This document shows positions 32,983-46,590 of a DNA stretch of 64,000 nt, piece by piece (the first letter of the stretch is position 1; each line of letters opens with the position of its first letter). The position numbers and the translations under genes were made by a program. The notes under the pieces were generated by a model that searched no databases, was not told the origin of the DNA, and worked only from the letters and a program-made list of their open reading frames with translations. Source of the stretch: Allium sativum (Eukaryota; Streptophyta; Magnoliopsida; Asparagales; Amaryllidaceae); contig CM060911.1 of assembly GCA_030737875.1 (NCBI GenBank), positions 99,344,599-99,408,598 on the forward strand, written 5' to 3'.

Positions 32983-35900
32983 ACGGTGCTTAGTAGCACC
33001 CGACACAATCGTCCACAGACCATGGACTTGTTTGATTGGTTGTGTAGTTGGTTAGTCTAATTGGTTTGAATTGAATTGTTTGGTGAAATGGAATGGATTT
33101 GATTGATGTGTGAATGGCATGGGCCTTCACTAGACCGGGGATAAGGCTAGGCCTCGTCCCGTTTCTAGTATCGTGCCGTTATGCCGCCGAAATTTTCTAA
33201 AATATGTTAGAAAAATAAAAAATATCATTTTATTGAATAAATGAACTGAATAGAAATTCATGTGTTAAAATAAAATGTTTATCGTTAAAAATATAATCTT
33301 TAACGTGAAAGTGGATAAATGAATATTTATAAACAAATCGGCCGATTTGTTTATATACACTGATTTGACTGATATCGATTGGGTCGATAAATTTTACACG
33401 TCGCCCAACTGCACAACTAAAATCTGTGTTTGATTGGTTGAAACCCCACACGGGTGTTGGGATGAAATTTGATGTTCACTCATCCTGATTGATTAAATAT
33501 CTCGATCGATCGATTGACAGGCTGTTATAAGCATCAGATATCTATATTTGATGCTTATACAGTGTAGTGCACTTTGGTTGCTGGTTGATTATTTTTCAAT
33601 GCTATTATATACATGTGTTGTATGGAATCCATATAATTAACATTATATGGTGATTGATTGGGCCTCATTCCAATCGGGAAAATAATGAATATTATAAAGG
33701 AAAATTCATGTGTTGAATCTATTCATGTGTTGAGTGAAATATTTTAACAATAAAATTCACATCTTTATCATATTTACAATTAGAATCTACTTTACGGTGG
33801 AGTCTAATTAAAATCAAACGATAGATACCATAGTTTTATAAAATATTTTACATAACAAAAATAGTGATGTGTTGACAGTACTCATGTGTTGAGATTAGTC
33901 GTGTGTTGAAAGAAATATAGATTCATGTGTTGAATAGGATAAATATTCATTTGTTGAATAGAATAAAGAAGTTTTTGAAAAATATAAAGCCGTGTTGATT
34001 AGAGATGCGTTATTTTGACGCGAACGATATTTATATCAATTTTATTCGTTTTATAATGAATATGGAAAAGTGATTTCAAGATCTAATATTTTGAAATGAA
34101 ATTCAAATTGAATTAGATAAAAATTGAAATTGAAATTTTATTGATTCAATTTGAAATGAATTCGAATTGAATAGAAAATGAACTCGATTCGAATTGAATA
34201 GAAAATGAACTCGATTCGAATTGAATAGAAAACGAGTTAGAATTTGAATTGAATAGAAATTGAACTCGATTCGAATTGAATTGAAACGAATTTGAATTCG
34301 AAATAAATAAAATTGAAATGAATTCGAGTTGAATTGAAATCCAATCGATTTGAAATTGAATATAGAAGTTGAATTGTTTTTGAAACGAAATTAAAATGAT
34401 TTATAAAATAAGTTTTAAAAAGGAAATCGACGAAATATATAATATATATATATATATTATATTTAATGGCCTGAATAGAACGCGCCGCGCCGCGGCAGTT
34501 CGTGAATTTCGACCATTTATTTCAAATGGACATTACGGGAGATCCGAACGTCGGATTCTCCTAAAACCGGAACCATTGGGTTCGTATCGAAAAGAGCTTT
34601 CCAACGAATATTAGAAATTTGAAATCTAATGGTTGGATTTGGAATTATGTCCAAATAAAATTTGAAAAAGGTCGCTGTAAGTGCAGTTCGATGGCCGTTG
34701 ATGGACATCGACTGTACGGGCCTTGATAAAATTATTTAAAATATCTATAATTTGTGTAAAATCATAATATGTGAATTGGAAAGAATTGGGCTGAAAAATT
34801 CCACATTTGAAAGGAGAAAAATATATTTTTGTCGAAATGAACTAGTTTTGAACTAGAATTAAAATCAATTTATTTTCGAAATAAATAAATTGAATTTGAA
34901 AGTGATTTTAAAAATAATCAGTATTCCCAATACGTGAATTGGACTGGAGTTGAATCGAAATTATCTTCGGAATATTTCGATGTTGGATTTCGTGACTATA
35001 CAGATATTGTCATGGGAATTTGAAAGATATATTTTATATCGTTATTTCCAATACGATATTCGTTGGTTTCAGAATTTGATATTGAATATAAGCCAGTATA
35101 TTTTCTATTCAGAGCCTTGTATTTAATATCAAATGTGATTTGGGTTTGTCGTGAATCGTGTTTGAGATGACATTGGTTCTTTAACCCAGTTAAAGGCAAG
35201 ATGTTGATTTTTGAAAGAATTAAGACTAAGTGTAGTTTTAATGAATCTTTAATTAGATTAAAATGTGAATTGATAATTTAAATTATCTAATTTGAAAAGT
35301 GATCGAGAGTGGAGTATCATCAGTTTTGCTCCAAAGCGATAGTTAAATCTTTAATTAGATTTGAACGTGAAATGGTAATTACTTTTACCAATAACACCGT
35401 GGTGTTAGGAATGGAGTATCACCAGTTTTGCTCCATGGGATATATAGGTTGGGATTGGGAAATAAAACAAATAATTACTTCGGTGTGGTTCGCTAATCCC
35501 GACTAGTTTGAAATGATATCCAAAGGAAGATTATAGGATAAATTTAGAAGAATTTATCTTGGATAAAACTAATGGGAACATTTCCCTAAGAATGTGATTT
35601 TGTGAATAAAAGAATATTCTGAATTGGAATGAGGCGTTCGTTGTGTTTGTGTAACATTTGTTTATCGTATACGTGGGTTATTCAGGAAGGCCGGGTTATA
35701 CCCATTCTGAATAACCGATTCGACGAGATGTCGAAGATGAAGACGGTGGTTGAAGACCGGAAGTCTTCACATCGTTTGGGTGATTAATGATGATCTTGAT
35801 TGGGCTGTACACCCAAGATGAGGGAAACAGTTGGTGATCGTCCAGATGTACTTGGAGATGGAAGGATATGCGAGGAAAGTGCCTCCGGTTTCGTTCAGAC

Positions 35901-37279
35901 CCAGAACGAACTTGTAAATGGTTGGTGTGTCTGACATTGGATTTTATTCTGTGTTGATTGATCTCTATTAAATATACATCTGTTTGGCGGCGGAGAATTT
36001 ATTCTCTTGCTTAACGCCCTTCTCTGAGACATACGGGCTCAGAGGTTGTATATCGATGGACATCAGTCGCATGGAGTGAATTGCCAATGTGGCATGCGTA
36101 AGTGGCAATCGATCAAGGCTTCTGTTGAAAAGCAAAGTCTTGTGGTTGATGATCAAAGCACGGCCTGTGTGGCGTAGCTTTGTGTATAACGTGAATTCGC
36201 GAGCCTCACACCTCGGTATGAGTCAAAAACGGGAGACGGACCGCTGGGAGAGCACGACGTTTCTTTCTAGCTAGGGTGGTGTCAGTGACCTACCAGCCCT
36301 GACATTTATATACTTTTCACCTGTGTGGTTGTTGGATACGAGGCGCCTCGGATATAGGTCTGTAAGGACCGGGAAACGTGTGTTTAGGAATAACTAATCC
36401 TCAAAAGTAAGAGAGGACCGGCCCAGCCGATTCCAAGGATCATAGTGGGGTCCTGGGACATTTGCTAGAGTGTCTCGAACGCGGAGAGGAGCTTGCCCCT
36501 TGCCTCGACTCATGACGGAAATCCAATTTCCAATACGTGTATTGCGGTTTTAATTGTAGAACTAGTATGGCGACATGATATATGGTACCCATGCCGTCTA
36601 TGATTGATATTTATGATTGAAAATTGTTTTGACACTATACACTTATAATAGTATCAAATGATTTGTTTTAAACGTACAAAGCATGTTTGGCTATTATAAG
36701 GGAAAACCCTATCCTCCGGCTTGCGTTGCATTGTGTGATGGGACCTGGGTCTTATAATAGCTTCATTTTTCCAAAAAAGCATTGCGTTGTTTTGTTATAT
36801 GCACTAGTATTCCTGGGAGGAAACCCGTTCCGTGTTATACGGCGTGGTCCCTTGAATTACTATCCTTTAAAGTAAAGTTTTAAATAACTGTTTTAGTTCT
36901 CACACCAGTCACATGACTGACCTGGAGTTTATTGTTTTAACCTAAACTCTGGGTGCCCCTATTTTCCGCACGGGCAGCTAGTAGTTTTGGTTTTGCAGAG
37001 TTATATTCACAGGAACCTGGTTTACAGCTGGAATGATGCTCGGAAAGCTCTGTATCCGTGTATCACTTTCAGTTGTGTTTTGTATATTTTCTGCTGCTAT
37101 GTAATTTATTGTAATCTCTGATATTTGTCAAATGTAATTTATTCATTTTTACTCTGTATATTCTTGTATCTGATGGAATTGTTGTAATAACAATGAAATG
37201 TTCTTCTGTATGCATCCTATTTTGTCTTGTCCTCAATTCTATCCATGCTTTCCTTCACGGGGAAGTTCGGGTCGTCTCA

Positions 37280-38317
37280 GTTTGGTATCAGAGCTTTGGT
37301 TTACAGAGCTAGAGAACAAGACACATTAGAACCATACGACAGAATTCATCAGATATTGGATTAGTGAAATCCAATTAGAATGACTCGTTAGAGATAGGAT
37401 CAGTAGTATCCTAGAACGAGTGTGAAGAGTATATTTTTTCAAATGAAAACAATTTTGTTTTGAAAATTTAAATCGTTTTATACGTATTTGGTTATTTATT
37501 TATTTTGAATATGGACAATCGGGTATATAAAGATTTTGCATATACGCGTCATGAACGTATATTCGAAGTTTTAATATACTGGATAGATATAGGATTACAC
37601 TCTAGTCGCTCGGAGATGATTTTGATGATGGAGCTCCATCACCAAAATTTATGTTCGTGTTTCGAAGGTGTGATTTCTATATATTTCCATTAGGCTGGTG
37701 TGAGAACCAAAACCAATATAGTTAGAATACATTGTTGTGAATTGGCATCAAAACATGATTTTTGTATATATATCAAATTTATGAATTTGAAACTCTAATT
37801 CACTAATTGATTGATGTTTGTGTTGCTTGACTATTTGTTTGCTAATTCTGAACCATTTAGCCTAATTGTACCAAATATTGAATTGTATTGAAATTGGTTG
37901 CATTTGCTTGCATATACATATACTTACATTGAACAGGTCTTAGCAAGGAGGCTAGAGCCGAAGAATAAAATTTGTTTGCCCGACAAATAGGTACATGTTC
38001 ACTACATGATTTACTGTTTTGTTTGGGTGATGATGATTTTATGAGCCTATTGGCTAGCCGCTTGGCTTTTTCTTTTTCTTTTTGAGATCTGAAGGACCGG
38101 GGAAGCTATTTGAAATTCCCCGATGCTCCCGGTGCAGGGGAGGTTATGGCGAAATTTTTCGAAAATTTAGGGTGTTAGCCAAATTTTTGAAAATTTTGAA
38201 AATTCTCAGAAACTGAAAAGTTGGAGAATGGAAGTCAGATGGAACGTAGAGTTGATTAATCAAACCACTTTCGACTTTGTTCCTTTTCGGGGACGAAAAG
38301 TTTTAAGTGGGGGAGAT
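37280..38317 (+). mobile_element. Internal domain IntC
   Basis: 1038 bp. PBS TGGTATCAGAGC 37283-37294; polypurine tract 38305-38316. Hairpins at 37355-37375 (ATTGGA...TCCAAT), 37384-37420 (CTCGTT...AACGAG), 37518-37584 (long stem, left arm altered to ATCGGGTATAT) and the palindrome 37619-37648. A 62-codon frame (37505-37693) is similar to the one in Int2. The 3' end has GGCTAGCCGCTTGGC, GCTCCCGGTGCAGGGGAGG and TTTTCGGGGACGAAAAG. Confidence 0.92.
37619..37648 (+). other. Palindromic hairpin of IntC (GAGCTC centre)
   Basis: ATTTTG (37619-37624), AT, then the perfect 14-bp palindrome GATGGAGCTCCATC (37627-37640), AC, CAAAAT (37643-37648). It is at the same place as the GCGGCCGC palindrome of Int1 but almost entirely different in sequence, so both arms must have changed together. 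Confidence 0.85.
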
Positions 38318-41300
38318 TGTAATAACCCGGAAAATCTGGGCCAGTTTAAAATTTTTATTTTTGCAATTTTAGCGAATTTTGATTATTTAAAATGAATTAT
38401 TTTAAATAACATCGACGTAAAATTTATTTTGAATATAATTCGAATGTATATATTATACGCGTCGTCGTTAGAATATATATAATTATAAAAGGAATTGAAA
38501 ATGGCGCGGTAGTTCGATAATTCGATTTCAAACTTCAATTGAACGTACCGGGTGCCAAACAATCCGGATTTTAGTGAAACCAAAAACAATAGGATCTAAT
38601 TGGTAATATCTTTCCAACGAATCCGAAAAATCAAAATTTCATAGCGGGAATCAAAAGATATGTCCGGTTGAAAATTCTGAATAGTCGCTATGGAATTCAG
38701 GCCCTTAAAAATGGACATTTTGCAAATGACCTCGGATTTCGACGAAATCAGTTTTGTTGGATCCGCAGTGTCAAGTTATTGCTAGATTCCAAATTTCATA
38801 ATTTTTCGAATCAATATGTGAGCGTGGCAAAGGAAAACGCGTTTGACCAGTTTCAGTTGATTTTAATCGACTGGAAATTGACCATTTTTCCAACGGTCTC
38901 AGAATTCGACGAAACTAGTTTTGTTAGGACCGTATCGTCAATACGAAGCTAGAAAATATTTTTCTGGAATTTTTCTAGTTAGTATGTGACCCTGGTAATT
39001 TGAAATGTACGTTTAAAATTCAATAAAGTGATTTAAATGTAAATTTAACGGAAACAGATTGTAACAGTCGAATCAACCTACGATACATATCCCATTGTGT
39101 TCGGAATAGGGGTAATATGCTATGGACGACAGGCGGTGGGCCTCATTTCGAGGTCGTATGTAAAAGTCAACTTTTTGAAAATAAAATAATTAAATTAATT
39201 AAAAATTTAAAACCCCCTTCCTCCTTTCCTTACACTCTGCCCCCCCCCCCCCCCGATATTTTCAATTCAGAAAAACGAAATTAAAAAAAAGGAGAAAGAC
39301 GATCGCTCCACCAGGGAGGCCGCCGCCCAGCCTCCTGGCGCCGCCGCGCCAAGCGCAGCTCCCCTCCCCCAACGGCGCCGACACCCCCCTGCTTCCCTCT
39401 CCCATCTACCTCGCGACAGTCCCTCCCCGTCGCCACCTTCCCCTCCTCCTCCCACGACCACAGCCGCCCCCCCCCCTTCTTCCACCGATCCTCCTCCTTC
39501 GCCTGAGCGATGGCGCACACCCCCCCCCATCTCTGTAAGTCTCTTTTTTTTATTATTTATTTTATTTTATTTTATTTCTACTTTCTTTTATGCAATTAGT
39601 TTAGAAATTAAACTATTATGGTTTTAAAAACTGAAATATATTAAATGTATTTAAAAGGCTAAAGGTTTGATTTTTAAAATTGAAAAGATCATATTTTTAT
39701 TTATAAAAATATGATTTTTTATATAAGGAAGAGGTAGAAAAGATTTTTATTCAATTAAAAATATGATGTTTATATTTTTAAAGTATTAAAAATATAATCT
39801 TTACTAAATAAAAGATGTAAAAATATGATTTTTGTTTATGTAGAGAAGTGAAAATATAATTTTTACATGTTAGGAATATTAAAAATATCATCTTTATATT
39901 GGAAGCAAAATAAAGACGATATTTTTAAAAATGAAAAGACGATATTTTTAAAAGTCAAAAGGCGATATTTTGATATGAGTAGTGAAGTAAAAATATGATT
40001 TTTACTTTGAGAAAAATATAATTTTTATATTATAGAAAAGGCAAAATCCTTATATGGAAAATAGCGTGATAAAAATATAATTTTTATCTGAATAGCGCAG
40101 TAAAAATTCGATTTTTCTATATTGAAAAGTGAAGTAAAAAGATGATTTTCCTTACAAGAAGTTGAATAGTAAAAATATGATTTTTCCTTATACGAATTTG
40201 AATAGAAAAATATGATTTCTATAATTAAAAAGGTATAATCTTTATATAGATAGTAACGGTATAAAAATAGAATTTTTCTCTATAGAAATAGCGATGAAAA
40301 TTCTATCTTTACAAATATGAAATAGCGAGGAAATTTCTATTTTTACATTATAGAAATAGCGATGAAAATTCTATTTTCACAATATGAAGTTAGCGATAAA
40401 AATATGATCTTTATATAATAGGAAATATAAAAATGTGATTTTTATATATATACAGAGTATACGGGCGACGAAAGTAACAAAAGATGCGATAGCGATGAAG
40501 ATTTCTGCAAAGAAGAGCCGAGGCGTCTGGTTTAGCAAATATGTGAGAATTTCTCACCTTTCAATTTCATTTTCTAATTATATATATATACTAGGATGCA
40601 GACGGTGCTTAGTAGCACCCGACACAATCGTCCACAGACCATGGACTTGTTTGATTGGTTGTGTAGTTGGTTAGTCTAATTGGTTTGAATTGAATTGTTT
40701 GGTGAAATGGAATGGATTTGATTGATGTGTGAATGGCGTGGGCCTTCACTAGACCGGGGATAAGGCTAGGCCTCGTCCCGTTTCTAGTATCGTGCCGTTA
40801 TGCCGCCGAAATTTTCTAAAATATGTTAGAAAAATAAAAAATATCATTTTATTGAATAAATGAACTGAATAGAAATTCATGTGTTAAAATAAAATGTTTA
40901 TCGTTAAAAATATAATTTTTAACGTGAAAGTGGATAAATGAATATTTATAAACAAATCGGCCGATTTGTTTATATACACTGATTTGACTGATATCGATTG
41001 GGTCGATAAATTTTACACGTCGCCCAACTGCACAACTAAAATCTGTGTTTGATTGGTTGAAACCCCACACGGGTGTTGGGATGAAATTTGATGTTCACTC
41101 ATCCTGATTGATTAAATATGTCGATCGATCGATTGACAGGTTGTTATAAGCGTCAGATATCTATATTTGATGCTTATACAGTGTAGTGCACTTTGGTTGA
41201 TGGTTGATTATTTTTCAATGCTATTATATACATGTGTTGTATGGAATCCATATAATTAACATTATATGGTGATTGATTGGGCCTCATTCCAATCGGGAAA

Positions 41301-44300
41301 ATAATGAATATTATAAAGGAAAATTCATGTGTTGAATCTATTCATGTGTTGAGTGAAATATTTTAACAATAAAATTCACATCTTTATCATATTTACAATT
41401 AGAATCTACTTTACGGTGGAGTCTAATTAAAATCAAACGATAGATACCATAGTTTTATAAAATATTTTACATAACAAAAATAGTGATGTGTTGACAGTAC
41501 TCATGTGTTGAGATTAGTCGTGTGTTGAAAGAAATATAGATTCATGTGTTGAATAGGATAAATATTCATTTGTTGAATAGAATAAAGAAGTTTTTGAAAA
41601 ATATAAAGCCGTGTTGATTAGAGATGCGTTATTTTGACGCGAACGATATTTATATCAATTTTATTCGTTTTATAATGAATATGGAAAAGTGATTTCAAGA
41701 TCTAATATTTTGAAATGAAATTCAAATTGAATTAGATAAAAATTGAAATTGAAATTTTATTGATTCAATTTGAAATGAATTCGAGTTGAATAGAAAATGA
41801 ACTCGATTCGAATTGAATAGAAAATGAACTCGATTCAAATTGAATAGAAAACGAATTAGAATTTGAATTGAATAGAAATTGAACTCGATTCGAATTGAAT
41901 TGAAACGAATTTGAATTCGAAATAAATAAAATTGAAATGAATTCGAGTTGAATTGAAATCCAATCGATTTGAAATTGAATATAGAAGTTGAATTGTTTTT
42001 GAAACGAAATTAAAATGATTTATAAACTACGTTTTAAAAAGGAAATCGACGAAATATAATATATATATATATTATATATTTAATGGCCTGAATAGAATGC
42101 GCCGCGCCGCGGCAGTTCATGAATTTCGACCATTTATTTCAAATGGACATTACGGGAGATCCGACCGTCGGATTCTCCTAAAACTGGAACCATTGGGTTC
42201 GTATCGAAAAGAGCTTTCCAATGAATATTAGAAATTTGAAATCTAACGGTTGGATTTGGAATTATGTCCAAATCAAATTTGAAAAAGGTCGCTGTAAGTG
42301 CAGCTCGATGGCCGTTGATGGAAATCGACTGTACGGGCCTTGTTAAAATTATTAAAAAATATCTATAATTTGTGTAAAATCATAATATGTGAATTGGAAA
42401 GAATTGGGCTGAAAAATTCCACATTTGAAAGGAGAAAAATATATTTTTGTCGAAATGAACTAGTTTTGAACTAGAATTAAAATCAATTTATTTTTGAAAT
42501 AAATAAATTGAATTTGAAAGTGATTTTAAAAATAATCAGTATTCCCAATACGTGAATTGGACTGGAGTTGAATCGAAATTATCTTCGGAATATTTCGATG
42601 TTGGATTTCGTGACTATACAGATATTGTCATGGGAATTTGAAAGATATATTTTATATCGTTATTTCCAATACGATATTCGTTGGTTTCAGAATTTGATAT
42701 TGAATATAAGCCGGTATATTTTCTATTCAGAGCCTTGTATTTAATATCAAATGTGATTTGGGTTTATCGTGAATCGTGTTTGAGATGACATTGGTTCTTT
42801 AACCCAGTTAAAGGCAAGATGTTGATTTTTGAAAGAATTAAGACTAAGTGTAGTTTTAATGAATCTTTAATTAGATTAAAATGTGAATTGATAATTTAAA
42901 TTATCGAATCTGAAAAGTGATCGAGAGTGGAGTATCACCAGTTTTGCTCCAAAGCGATAGTTAAATCTTTAATTAGATTTGAACGTGAAATGGTAATTAA
43001 TAACATCGTGGTGTTAGGAATGGAGTATCACCAGTTTTGCTCCATGGGATATATAGGTTGGGATTGGGAAATAAAACAAATAATTACTTCGGTGTGGTTC
43101 GCTAATCCCGACTAGTTTGAAATGATATCCAAAGGAAGATTATAGGATAAATTTAGAAGAATTTATCTTGGATAAAATTAATGGGAACATTTCCCTAAGA
43201 ATGTGATTTTGTGAATAAAAGAATATTCTGAATTGGGATGAGGCGTTCGTTGTGTTTGTGTAACATTTGTTTATCATATACGTGGGTTATTCAGGAAGGC
43301 CGGGTTATACCCATTCTGAATAACCGATTCGACGAGATGTCGAAGATGAAGACGGTGGTTGAAGACTGGAAGTCTTCACATCGTTTGGGTGATTACTGAT
43401 GATCTTGATTGGGCTGTACACCCAAGATGAGGGAAACAGTTGGTGATCATCCAGACGTACTTGGAGATGGATGGATATGCGAGGAAAGTGCCTCCGGTTT
43501 CGTTCAGACCCAGAACGAACTTGTAAATGGATGGTGTGTCTAACATTGGATTTTATTCTGTGTTGATTGATCTCTATTAAATATACATCTGTTTGGCGGC
43601 GGAGAATTTATTCTCTTGCTTAACGCCCTTCTCTGAGACATACGAGCTCAGAGGTTTTATATCGATGGACATCAGTCGCATGGAGTGAATTGCCATTGTG
43701 GCATGCGTAAGTGGCAATTGATCAAGGCTTCTGTTGAAAAGCAAAGTCTTGTGGTTGATGATCAAAGCACGGCCTGTGTGGCGTAGCTTTGTGTATAACG
43801 TGAATTCGCGAGCCTCACACCTCGATATGAGTCAAAAACGGGAGACGGACCGCTGGGAGAGCACGACGTTTCTTTCTAGCTAGGGTGGTGTCAGTGACCT
43901 ACCAGCCCTGACATTTATATACTTTTCACCTGTGTGGTCGTTGAATACGAAGCGCCTCGGATATAGGTCTGTAAGGACCGGGAAACGTGTGTTCAGGAAT
44001 AACTAATCCTCAAAAGTAAGAGAGGACTGGCCCAGCCGATTCCAAGGATCATAGTGTGGTCCTGGGACATTTGCTAGAGTGTCTCGAACGCGGAGAGGAG
44101 CTTGCCCCTTGCCTCGACTCATGACGGAAATCCAATTTCCAATACGTGTATTGCGGTTTTAATTGTAGAACTAGTATGGCGACATGATATATGGTACCCA
44201 TGCCATCTATGATTGATATTTATGATTGAAAATTGTTTTGACACTATACACTTATAATAGTATCAAATGATTTGTTTTAAACGTACAAAGCATGTTTGGC

Positions 44301-44888
44301 TATTATAAGGGAAAACCCTATCCTCCGGCTTGCGTTGCATTGTGTGATGGGACCTGGGTCTTATAATAGCTTCATTTTTCCAAAAAAGCATTGCGTTGTT
44401 TTGTTATATGCACTAGTATTCCTGGGAGGAAACCCGTTCCGTGTTATACGGCGTGGTCCCTTGAATTACTATCCTTTAAAGTAAAGTTTTAAATAACTGT
44501 TTTAGTTCTCACACCAGTCACATGACTGACCTGGAGTTTATTGTTTTAACCTAAACTCTGGGTGCCCCTATTTTCCGCACAGGCAGCTAGTAGTTTTGGT
44601 TTTGCAGATTTATATTCACAGGAACCTGGTTTACAGCTGGAATGATGCTCGGAAAGCTCTGTATTCGTGTATCACTTTCAGTTGTGTTTTGTATATTTTC
44701 CGCTGCTATGTAATTTATTGTAATCTCTGATATTTGTCAAATGTAATTTATTCATTTTTACTCTGTATATTCTTGTATCTGATGGAATTGTTGTAATAAC
44801 AATGAAATGTTCTTCTGTATGCATCCTATTTTGTCTTGTCCTCAATTCTATCCGTGCTTTCCTTCACGGGGAAGTTCGGGTCGTCTCA
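38318..44888 (+). repeat. Giant LTR 'C2' (beta subfamily)
   Basis: 3' LTR of element C, colinear with C1, ending at 44888 before GTTTC. Differences from C1 include C-tract lengths in the cassette (39240-39536), a short deletion near 42998 and scattered transitions. GGGTT hairpin at 42760-42805. No gene. Confidence 0.93.
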
Positions 44889-44893
44889 GTTTC
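44889..44893. other. Target-site duplication GTTTC of element C, right copy
   Basis: Directly follows the LTR end GTCGTCTCA; identical to 30706-30710. Confidence 0.9.
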
Positions 44894-45533
44894 TTTCTCC
44901 GCTTCCACTCTTGGTACGGTTGAAGAAATCAATGTACGTGACCTTTCTGGAAATACTCTGTCAGACATTCATCCATACAAGTCACCCAGGAACAGGATGA
45001 ATCGAAGGCACAATTTCTATTAATCGAAATTGTCCTTGCACTCTACTCCGCCTTTGATTATCTTTATATAATCTGATTCGTAACGCTACTGCCAATACGG
45101 AGTGGTTCTTCGAATAATAATCCAACCGATCTCTGCGTATTGACAACGATGGTCAAAACTTCGATAGTCTGTGATTTAACTATCGAATAAAAAACAAGTG
45201 TTTCGATAGTTGATGATTTAACTATCGAAGAAAACAAGTGTTCATTCAACATACCAACAATCACTGAGCCTTTAATTAATATTCCAATAATTAAATCACT
45301 TCTCTATTTCTTTATCAATATTTGTTAACCAAATATTTTCAATAACCATATTGGCCTTTTTCGTTATTGGGAGAAACATTTCCGAATATCGCCTTCCTTT
45401 ATTTTCTAAATTTTAGAAAATATATGCTATTTATAATTGGAAAATATTCCAATTACTTATCTCTTTTCTGATCTCGTTTATTTCTATACTTAGGAAATAT
45501 TCTATTATTCTATTTCCAAGTTTACCCTTATTT

Positions 45534-45575
45534 GGGTTAAAACGGATGTTGTGTAAAACATCGTTACGACAACCC
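45534..45575 (-). other. GGGTT...AACCC hairpin in the solo-LTR-like element
   Basis: The minus strand reads GGGTTGTCGTAACGATGTT, a short loop, then AACATCCGTTTTAACCC. Arms pair over most of their length although the sequence differs from the giant-family copies (AACGATGTT against GAACGGTGT), so the structure outlasts the sequence. Confidence 0.75.
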
Positions 45576-46264
45576 AAATACTATATTCAACTAAATCTTG
45601 TTCAACATTGATCTTTGAGCTTGAAATCTTACTGTTTATCTGTTAATAATGAAATCAATCAAGTTGGGGTATGACTACCTCTCAGACCTTGACTGAATAA
45701 CATTTATAACGTCAAAACAGATATGACTACTTACTCGAACAATCAATAACATACAACTACTTCTTTACCTTTAAACACGTATACACTTTCTCTTTCTATT
45801 CTTACTAGATTTTATTCTTATACTTCCTTTTTGATTATACTATTCTATTTCTAAGTTCGTTTCCTTATCGACTTCTATATATATCGATACGTTGATTTCT
45901 AACTATCAGATTATCTTAAAAATATTATATCTCCTTAAATTCCCGAAAAAATTCGCCATAACCTCCTATGTACCGGGAGCTTCGGGAAAATCCCCAAACT
46001 GCCACACAGGCCTTCTCCAATCAAAAGAAAAAGAAAAGCCAAGCGGCTAGCCGATACGGCACATAAAATCTCATATATGAATTAAATACGTACCTTTTTG
46101 TCGGGCACTCTATTTATATACCTTCTAACACTTTATTCCAAACTTGTCTCCTGTATGTCTATACCTGTCCAATCTATTTTAACTATACCAATCATTTTAA
46201 CTCAATTTGTTAATTAAATCTATTAATTAACTTCTTAGTCTATTCCACTTCTATTTATCCAAAC

Positions 46265-46590
46265 CTATTATCTTCTATTATTCAAATCCTATAATATAAA
46301 TCCCATTTGAATTCTATATTCAAATTCTATATTATAAATCCCATTTGAATTTCTATATTCAAATTCTATAGTTAAACTCCATTTGAATTCTATTATTCAA
46401 ATTCTGTATTATAAATCCCATTAGGATTCTAGGCCTTATTAAACAAAGTTTATAACTTCACTTAAAATCCCACATTTATATATTTATAACAAAGTTTATA
46501 AATTCAATTCAAATCCCATATTTTCCTTTATAAACAGAGTTTATAAATTCGATTCAAAATCCACCTTTTCATTTATAAACAAATTTATAA
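46265..46590. repeat. AT-rich tandem units in the solo-LTR-like element
   Basis: About four units of roughly 45 bp around AAATCCCATTTGAATTCTAT (46275-46435), then three units around AACAAAGTTTATAAATTC (46440-46590). Confidence 0.75.

Larger units (their letters stand above)
30711..37279 (+). repeat. Giant LTR 'C1' (beta subfamily)
   Basis: TGTAATAACCCGG to ...CGGGTCGTCTCA. 65-bp box 31474-31540; beta GC-rich cassette 31630-31918 ending ATCTCTGTAAGT; AT-rich repeats; TGCAG at 32978-32982 followed by the GGTGC...GCACC hairpin. Only one GGGTT hairpin (35142-35187) and none of the ~120-bp dispersed repeats, in contrast to LTRs G, A and B. A GAATTGAATAGAAAATGAAC-type imperfect repeat lies at 34140-34300. 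Confidence 0.93.
30711..44888 (+). mobile_element. Complete giant-LTR element 'C'
   Basis: 14,178 bp: LTR C1 30711-37279 (6569 bp), internal domain 37280-38317 (1038 bp), LTR C2 38318-44888 (6571 bp), flanked by GTTTC. It is the cleanest full copy and defines the family. 93% of its length is LTR, and there is no coding frame for Gag, protease, reverse transcriptase or integrase. The two LTRs differ by scattered, mostly transition, substitutions and small indels, perhaps a few per kilobase, so insertion was fairly recent. It is inserted in plus orientation in a minus-strand element. Confidence 0.95.
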
